Shown here: piece after piece, positions 57,754-64,000 of the stretch | How positions within the stretch are numbered: position 1 is the stretch's first letter | How the letters are laid out: the number at the start of each line of letters is the position of its first letter | Assembly (NCBI GenBank): GCA_015680685.1 | Contig: MNCI01001065.1 | Span: forward strand, 366,602 to 430,601 | Direction of reading: 5' to 3' | DNA: 64,000 bases | Origin: Gnetum montanum | Lineage: Eukaryota > Streptophyta > Gnetopsida > Gnetales > Gnetaceae | Notes under the pieces: model-generated | The model's database searches: none | The model's input: only the letters and a program-made list of their open reading frames with translations | What the model was told of the DNA's origin: nothing | Translations under genes and position numbers: made by a program

Positions 57754-59122
57754 TAAAACACCATGAAATTTCGAGACCTCAATGATTCAGCAAAGTCTCG
57801 AAGCTTAGGCAAGGATTTTCACAAGCGCAGCGTCAAGACATCCGAGTGATGGAAGCACCGAAAAATAGTTGCACATCTCAGCAAGTTTTTTTTTCGGCTA
57901 AGGGCCTGCTACGCTACACTACGCAGCATAGCGTAGCAGACTTCAGGAGGACAGGATAGAACAAGGGATGCATGGTGACAACACTTCAACTTTGCAAGTT
58001 AACCATGCTTCAAAATCTTAACTTTTTGCGTGTTACACTGCATTACGCTATGTAGCGTAGCGCAGCGTAACGCAAACAACATAATTGATATAGGTGCAAC
58101 AACAAGGATAGAAAAATTCAAATAGTAGCAATCATTACACCACGATACGCTTCCTAGCATATCGTAGCATAGCCGCGGGACAGTTTATTCTTTTTCACCG
58201 AAGATCTTGAAATCCTTCAACGCGAAAGACAAGGTTAAAGATTGCTTCTCTTTTTTAGAGTGGTTACGCTATGCTACACTTCAGAGTGTAGCACAACATA
58301 GTGTCACAAGCTTCAGCTGCAGCATGCCAGGTCAATGACATTTTGCGGGCCCAGGACACCCATCATCTAAACCACGTTCTTCTCCTAACCCTAATCCTAT
58401 AAATACCTCAGCGGACAGCGCTCAAAGGGTTGGCAAAAAAAGGTTGGTGTTTTTTGTTGGCTAGTTGATGAAAAAAACAAAAAGAGTTGGCAACAAAAAA
58501 AAGAGGTCGAAAAATTTGAGTCAGTTGACGAAAGTTGGCAAGAGCATCAACAATGATAAAGAGAAGATTTTTGGCCAGAGATTGTAAGTTAGTGAGCATT
58601 TTTCTTCGAGCCTGACTCCCTTGCACCCAGATTGGCTAGTGAATAAGGTAGATTGGCCCTTTACTTGTTTAATCTCTAAATAGCTTCTTGTTGGTGGTGA
58701 ATACTTCATCCAAACCGGAGTCCGCTTGCAAATCTCGTTGTATTCATCATATTTGTCCATAAGATAGATCCCAGATCTCGGGATCGTGCATTTTATAAAT
58801 TCAATTCATTGCATACTATTTATGTTGATTTTTACAGTCGTTTTGCATAGTTTACATCGTTTTCATTGCCTTCAAGATCTGATCTTGGAGTAGATCTCGT
58901 ATTCTCGTCAATTGGTATTACGTTCTCATATCAAATCGTCATTTCATTACACAATCGTTAACAAATTTACTGACTAAGTAAGTCCCTGTCTGATTAACAA
59001 GACCGTTCAAGGCACCTTGGATTCGTTTTCTCCAGCACGGCCCTCGCATGAATCCGGGGTTGAAACTATGTACACGGAAATCCTCTCGATGTTTCCAGCA
59101 ACCGACGTTTTCTATCGTTACA
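57754..59122 (+). mobile_element. Solo LTR of the E2/E4 type (1369 bp)
   Basis: TAAAACACCATGAAATTTCG to CTATCGTTACA aligns with both E4 LTRs; TATA element CCTATAAATA at 58396-58405. No internal element follows: the host sequence resumes right after the CATTC duplication. It carries a perfect 11-bp stem, CTGCTACGCTA (57906-57916) with TAGCGTAGCAG (57929-57939). It most likely formed by recombination between the two LTRs of a complete element. Confidence 0.9.
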
Positions 59123-59127
59123 CATTC
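59123..59127. repeat. Target-site duplication of solo LTR, right copy
   Basis: CATTC, identical to 57749-57753. Confidence 0.8.
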
Positions 59128-59159
59128 CAATGTGTTTTAATGAGTTCAAGATGTCTTGG

Positions 59160-59460
59160 GGTTAAAGTGAACTTATTTGAGCACAAAACAGAGCTTCATA
59201 CTTTAGTTTGGATGGTTTTCCGAACAACCTTGGCAAGTGAGACATCTTGACTTGCAAGGAGACATCTCTGGTTTTGGTAAGACATCTTTGGGTTTGTTAA
59301 GTCATCTCTTGCAAAGAGTTATCTCAAGTAAGATGTCTTCTCCACTAGAGAGACATCTTCTGGAAGACATCTCATCCACTAGAAAGATGTCTCCTACAAC
59401 TCTTGGTACTTCGAGAAAGTTGTCTCCCTGGCCTCTAAGATGTCTCATTTGGATAGGAAA
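59160..59460. repeat. AGACATCT / AGATGTCT cluster
   Basis: Within 59238-59446 GAGACA occurs three times (59239, 59259, 59350) and TGTCTC three times (59388, 59418, 59443), in AGACATCT-like contexts. Host sequence of the solo LTR; related to the E6 LTR-like region. Confidence 0.7.
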
Positions 59461-61383
59461 AAGAGTGAAATGACTATAGAAGATCAATAAGAAGACAACA
59501 TTCATTCGACAAGCCAGTGATAATAATAATTGGATCATAGAAATTGTGCACAAAAACAAAGCTTAGAGACATGTTACTCTACCTTAGCAACTTTAGCTAC
59601 AACAAAGTTGATTTGCAACACACAGAGTTGAAAGTCAAGAGATTGGATCACCACAAAGAGGAAGAAATTATTGACAAGAGTAATTGATGCATGAGAGATG
59701 AAAGCTATCAATTAAATACAAGACCATAAATGTCTAGCCAATATAACAACAATGGCTTACAATGGATTATCTCCTTAATCAAAAGCATGATAAATGGAGA
59801 AGTTTAGATAAGAGTTTGGTAAATAATAGAAAAAGACCTAAGTAATGTAGGAAAAGAAATAGATGAAAGCTTTGTGTAAATTTATGAAAATATGATATTT
59901 TTCAAAAACTCCTATCTATTAGTTCACAACATGTGCTACCTTCCATCAACTTGTTCTTAGTAGGAAACTCCAAGAAATTAATAACATCCAAATCCAAAAG
60001 CTCAATAAAACAATATTAACAAAAGATGCTAGTTGATGCCAAAATGAGAATTCAAAAGAGAAAAATTTTGAAAAAGGAAGTCTATAAAAATATAAGGCAA
60101 GTTAAATAAAGATAATTAAAAGATTCACAAATATAATGGAACACAAAAATTGTTACAAGGTGATGAAAGATCAAACCCTCCACCAAACATAAGTCAACAA
60201 GATATCATAAAAGTTAAAGGTAGACCAAGGGGTCAAGAACATAGGGTGTTACACAAACCCTTGTATACTATGTAGTATATTAGAAAGCATATGAATGCAA
60301 TATTAGTAGAATAATAAATATTCAAGATTATACTTCAATAAATGAGAGCAAAGGATAAAACCTTACAAGTGCTAATAGCAAATCTTCTCATTGGGTTTAC
60401 TTTGTTAATAGAGAAGGCAAATTCTAAAATAGTCTTATTAAAAAATAGAAGTAACAGGAGATATTTTTACACATGTTTAAGCTATTGAAGGGAATATCCA
60501 AAAATAATAGGAAACATTTTGATAGAATAAGATATGGCTACTATGATAATAGAAACATTTTGAGAAGAAGAGAAAATATAAAAATTCCTAAATTCTTTAT
60601 TGTTATCTAAACATTCTTATTGTTGACATTAACTTGACTTAAAATATCTTTAACTTTGTATTTTTTTTGTCTATCTTCGACTTCAACCCTTTTTTTTTCA
60701 TAATTGTTTTTTTAATAGAAAATGGCAAGCATTAAACAAATGTATGGTAAAAGTTGCAAGAATTAGGAAGATTATAACAAGTAATTTGCTGAATATAAGT
60801 CTTCCCTTGTACTTGTAATACTAATTCCTTTTTTCCAATTTAGAAATAGAGACACAAACCAAGAGTTAATTTATCAAGTGTAAAATAAATTCAAGAATTT
60901 TTAGGAAGAGACTGAAACTCAAATGGAAGTTTGTGGGTAAAATAAATTCAATAAGTTTTAATAAGATAGTGAAACTTAAATGCAAGATTGGTGTTTAGGG
61001 GTTGAACAATATGATTGCTCATAAGATTAAACTTGATTTAAAAGACGATGTGATGATGTTGTTGGTCGGAACTCGCCATTGCACTGAACCGGGTTTGAAA
61101 CAATCAAAGACGAGAACGTCATTAAACAATTCCTTGAACATATATTACATTAGGGAAAAACTATATCTTATATACCTCGCCTGCATTTTTGTTATTGAAC
61201 TTGTTCTTTTGGAAAACACCAGAGCTATCTGCAAACTTTTTTTAAAAAAAGAAAGGGTTAAATTAACCACAAAAATATGGATGTGTTTAGCCTTGCAAAC
61301 GATAAAAAGACATGTTTGAACTCACTGTACAATGCCTCACCCAGAACTTTGGAGGAGCACAGGGCAGAAAAATCGTTCAATAA
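59461..61383. other. AT-rich intergenic DNA
   Basis: No gene, RNA gene or clear repeat recognised. A short open frame at 61002-61319 has no recognisable domain and no support. Confidence 0.4.
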
Positions 61384-61389
61384 TTTATT
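61384..61389 (-). terminator. Possible polyadenylation signal of the mTERF gene
   Basis: AATAAA on the minus strand, about 220 bases after the mTERF stop. Confidence 0.35.
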
Positions 61390-61607
61390 TCAGTCAGAGC
61401 CATGAAGCCAAAAGCTCCGGCAAGCACGTAAAAATAACGATAACGTTCTTGAAACGAAGTTCAAAACCGTAATATTTCATCAGAAAGGTATTTTGCAGAG
61501 GCCCATGGTGTCTTCCATGGAAGTACAGCTTCAAGCAAAGGCTCAAGAGTTGCACGGATGCAATCGAAGCGTCTCTGCAAAATTTGCAAAAGCAAACAAA
61601 ACGGCTT

Positions 61608-62657
61608 TCAGCTTTCTGTTCCCCAGGAAGCTTCGGAAGAACAATCTCTGTAGATCTGCAGAAGTTCAGCCTCATAGACGTTTTTCGTGACAAAAACCTT
61701 GAAAAAATTCCTCTCTGAAATCGTGATGAATCGTTCCAGAGGCGGCAGCCGCCGTGGCCGTTCGAGCGGAACACCGGCGAGAAACAAGAAAACCTTATGC
61801 CGCGGCTGGATACGCTTCTCCAGACTAAGCCCTAGGATCATCGGATACTTCACCACGGCCGCCGGCGAAAGCCCTGCGACACCAGTCAAATACTCCATAA
61901 CCTTTCCAATCTTATCCTCGGAGCGCAAAAGCACACGCGGCGTCATGGAAATCAAGCGCAAGATGTCGTCCTTTGCAAACCCTAGGCTCCGCAGAAACTC
62001 CACCTGCCGCTCGGCGCGGAGCGGATCGCAGGTCAAAATCGTGGGATCCTTTCTGAACGCCTTGAGCAGATTCTCGCGGCCTTCCAGAATGTTCTCGAAG
62101 AACGTGATGTTCCGCGAGAGCTGCTTCACGTTCAGCAGCCGCGGGCCGCGCGACACGGCCCCGCCGAGGTCGCCGCGGGAGAATCCAAGAGATTTGATGA
62201 GGTCGAGCTTGGGGCGTAGGGTTTCGTCTGCTCTGTTGCGCAGCACGGCAGGGTTTTGCAGAACCAGAACGCGAATCTGCGCGACTGCAAAGCCGTAGTC
62301 GCGGAGCAGCTCTACAACTTCCCTAGCGCGCCGCAAGGACCGCGCCTGGAATACCTTCGGGTGCCGTTTTCGCAGATTTCGCAGATTTACCTGCGACAGG
62401 CCGCATTCTGTCTGTAGAAATTTCGCTATCTGCGGAGATTCGTCGTCGTCGTCCCGGATTTCTGCTGCCGGAGAGGAGAGCTTATGGCATGCTTTTTCGG
62501 TTACGGTTACTGCAACTGCTGCTTTATGTGGTAGCCATTGCCGCTGTATACCTACAGCAAATGAGCTCACTTTGAATCTGAAACAGGACGCCCTACAGAG
62601 GAAAGGGATGACCGCGGGAACAAAGACGGGGCAGAACACAATCCTTAGCAAACCCAT
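61608..62657 (-). CDS. mTERF-family organelle protein (349 aa, intronless)
   Basis: mTERF proteins bind nucleic acids in mitochondria or plastids and act in transcription termination, splicing or RNA stability. The N terminus (residues 1 to about 65) is rich in Arg, Ser, Val and aromatic residues with no acidic residue before 54, as in an organelle transit peptide. An acidic patch (69-73) leads to tandem helical repeats from about 75 to 300 with the family's pattern: LLRDYGFAVAQIRVLVLQNP, LIKSLGFSRGDLG, FLRSLGFAKDDILRLISMTP and LSPAAVVKYPMILGLSLEKR. The length is near that of other small plant mTERFs. ATG 62657 is the first Met of the open frame. The gene is GC-rich against AT-rich flanks and shows no breaks, so it is probably functional. 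The exact family member and the target organelle cannot be told. Confidence 0.9.
   Translation of the reverse strand: MGLLRIVFCPVFVPAVIPFLCRASCFRFKVSSFAVGIQRQWLPHKAAVAVTVTEKACHKLSSPAAEIRDDDDESPQIAKFLQTECGLSQVNLRNLRKRHPKVFQARSLRRAREVVELLRDYGFAVAQIRVLVLQNPAVLRNRADETLRPKLDLIKSLGFSRGDLGGAVSRGPRLLNVKQLSRNITFFENILEGRENLLKAFRKDPTILTCDPLRAERQVEFLRSLGFAKDDILRLISMTPRVLLRSEDKIGKVMEYLTGVAGLSPAAVVKYPMILGLSLEKRIQPRHKVFLFLAGVPLERPRRLPPLERFITISERNFFKVFVTKNVYEAELLQIYRDCSSEASWGTES
62567..62651 (-). repeat. Inverted repeat arm A: mTERF codons 3-31
   Basis: These 85 bases of the mTERF 5' coding region recur in inverted orientation at 62814-62898 with four mismatches. Confidence 0.9.
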
Positions 62658-62813
62658 TGTGCGTGGTTGAAACAGGATTTTGGATGTTGCAGATTCAAAA
62701 GGGAGAGTTTTTGAGGTCAGGGAGTGCCGGCATGTGAAAATGAACTATGGCAGCAACATCATATTTTTGTAAATTTACAACTTAAATCATTCGCAGTTCA
62801 GAGTCTCTGTTAA

Positions 62814-62898
62814 TTGCTAAGTATTGTGTTCTGCCCCGTTTTTGTTCCCGCGGTCATCCCTTTCGTCTGTAGGGCGTCCTGTTCCAGATTCAAAGTGA
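62814..62898 (+). repeat. Inverted repeat arm B: copy of the mTERF 5' end upstream of the gene
   Basis: Begins TTGCTAAGTATTGTG and ends AGATTCAAAGTGA; 81 of 85 bases match arm A. The 162-base spacer (62652-62813) would hold the mTERF 5' leader and core promoter. The copy is too short to encode a working protein. Confidence 0.9.
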
Positions 62899-63040
62899 TT
62901 CTCCTATCAGTATTACTCTAATTTTGTAGTAAATTCTCCTATACCAGTATTACTCCAATTTTGTAAACTAATGATGTCTGTCCTATACAGTATACAGTAT
63001 TACTCCAATTTTGTAAACTAATGATGTCTGCCGAAGTAGA
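62899..63040 (+). repeat. Short tandem repeats, CAGTATTACTCCAATTTTGT units
   Basis: Three imperfect units: AGTATTACTCTAATTTTGTA, AGTATTACTCCAATTTTGTA plus ACTAATGATGTCTG, and a further copy with ACTAATGATGTCTG. They follow arm B directly. Confidence 0.8.
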
Positions 63041-63059
63041 TGATGTAGCTTTGGTTTTC

Positions 63060-63495
63060 ATGTGGTATATTGTTTCCGGGCCTGTCGTGGTTGTTTTGTT
63101 TGTACGGAAGTGTAAGTGCCAGAAGTTGTACCTCTATTCCTGATCTTAATTTTTCTTTTTCTTTTTCTAAGAATTTCTTAAGATGCTCTTTCTCTTCCTC
63201 TTTGTGTGATGATGTATCAAGGCATCACATTCTTTACAACGATAATGTGAATCTATTTGTTTTAATTGTAAATGTCTACATGATGGATCTATTCCAGATC
63301 TAGAACCCTTAGAATAATCAACTTGTCTAATTTTCTTCTCTCTATTTTTCCTGTGCTCTCACCTTTCCTATTTGTTTTACTAATTTTCCTACTTCATGAT
63401 TCATTTCTTTTTTTTACTAATTTTCCTACTTCATGATTCATTTCTTTTACAGATAAATGATCTGTTTCAGGTGAACAAGAACGAAAATATGTGTT
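63060..63495 (-). pseudogene. Decayed continuation of the viral-like frame, with a 37-bp tandem duplication
   Basis: On the minus strand coding-like words continue beyond the stop at 63496, such as EMNHEVGKLVK near 63450. The DNA at 63377-63458 contains a direct duplication of ACTAATTTTCCTACTTCATG plus ATTCATTTCTTTT that shifts the frame. Nearer 63240 HYRCKECDALIHHH is a Cys/His cluster. All of it is broken and unassigned. Confidence 0.3.
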
Positions 63496-64000
63496 TCATA
63501 ATAGTGGGAAAAGAGGTAATTTTTCTTTATCTTTGTTTAAGGGGTCTTGATCTAGGAATTTAGGTTTTTGTAACCTAACTTGAGTTCTTCGTTTTGTTCT
63601 TGTCGGAGTAGGCCCTAAGTATTCAAAATATGTTGAATACTTAGATGTTAAGTCTAGGTATTGTTTGTGAATAGGTAGACCTTCCATATCTATTTCTACT
63701 CCATATTCAAGGTTTGTCATGCCTACTTGCACCTGTTGGTCCCCAAAAGGTAACAAAGTTTGGATACTCGTAGTATTAAATAATTTAAAACACAACCTAG
63801 TACCTATAGTAGCATAGATTGTTTGATCATGCATGTTTATAGGAATATAAACAATTAACATAAGACTTTTACTAATATGTGGATCATGTAAGGATAATTT
63901 AAAGTTAGGGATGGTTACTATTAACGTATCCATTTCCAAAGTTCCTTTAGCCTATGTACTAATTGCATCTTTAAAGTTCTTAAATCTTTTATCAATCAAC
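63496..64000 (-). pseudogene. Possible endogenous pararetrovirus movement-protein relic
   Basis: An open stretch of 147 codons (63939-63496) continues upstream to the window edge through one TAG. The pattern, an Asp-x-Arg/Lys start, a Gly-Thr-Leu step, a V-x-I-P-x-F strand and a later I-G-T-R-L segment, resembles the 30K-type movement proteins of Caulimoviridae, the plant pararetroviruses found as old copies in many plant genomes. It could also be a retroelement protein of another kind. It is truncated by the window, ends early and is surely inactive. Confidence in the family is moderate to low. Confidence 0.4.

Noticed and set aside
54641-61383. tRNA, rRNA or small-RNA genes in the AT-rich stretches
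   Set aside because: No tRNA-like box A/B pairs or rRNA words found by eye; a covariance-model search would be needed to exclude them.
61687-62298. Long plus-strand open frame opposite the mTERF gene
   Set aside because: Arg/Ser-rich shadow of a GC-rich coding sequence; the minus strand has the clear mTERF repeats.

Overview
The window is nuclear DNA from a seed plant with a large, repeat-filled genome. About 50 of 64 kb is giant Ty3/Gypsy LTR retrotransposons of Tat-like type, nested in one another and heavily decayed. The only ordinary gene is an intronless mTERF-type organelle protein at the right end. Size, depth of decay and nesting suggest a gymnosperm or similar slow-turnover genome, but I cannot name the species.

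Layout. E1 (1-4667, minus strand) is the 5' part of one element: LTR, primer-binding site, leader and gag, leaving the window on the left. It sits in E2 (plus strand, 4668-50793), the oldest host element. E2 is split by two younger insertions. E3 (10208-23270) has a perfect 5-bp target duplication GGGGC, and E4 (24647-41450) has two LTRs of 1234 bp each. Without these, E2 is about 16 kb, the same class as E4 (16.8 kb). The order inside E2 and E4 is LTR, PBS, gag, protease, repeat array, a large gene on the opposite strand, repeat array, RT / RNase H / second RNase H / integrase, repeat array, 3' tail, LTR. E3 has lost everything between exon 6 of the antisense gene and the middle of the second RNase H.

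The most interesting feature is the antisense gene. E4 and E2 each carry an eight-exon gene model on the strand opposite to gag-pol, and E3 keeps the last three exons. Most splice junctions are canonical. Exon 1 is 119 nt and exon 3 is 274 nt in both E2 and E4. Exon 1 joins exon 2 in frame in both. The last junction is in frame, phase 0, in E3 and E4, and the same acceptor and reading frame are kept in E2. TATA boxes lie about 120-140 nt upstream of its ATG. E3 landed in exon 5 and E4 in intron 3 of the E2 copy.

Two other patterns recur. Each LTR family carries its own iterated short dyad (AGCGTATACGCT; CTCACGCT/AGCGTGAG; TACGCTA/TAGCGTA; GATATCG; AGACATCT). Degenerate arrays ending in TTAAACTAGC-like words sit at the boundaries between coding modules of E2, E3 and E4.

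Right of E2 lie a decayed coiled-coil reading frame (50799-51770), two related direct repeats (52150-53886, with one unknown base at 53886), a minus-strand retroelement fragment with an initiator-Met-type primer site (53887-about 55860), a solo LTR of the E4/E2 type (57754-59122, perfect CATTC duplication), AT-rich DNA, the mTERF gene (61608-62657) with an inverted copy of its own 5' end just upstream, and a decayed reading frame resembling an endogenous pararetrovirus movement protein (63496-64000). In-frame stops in the retroelements very often replace Gln or Arg codons still present in a sister copy, as expected from long cytosine methylation.
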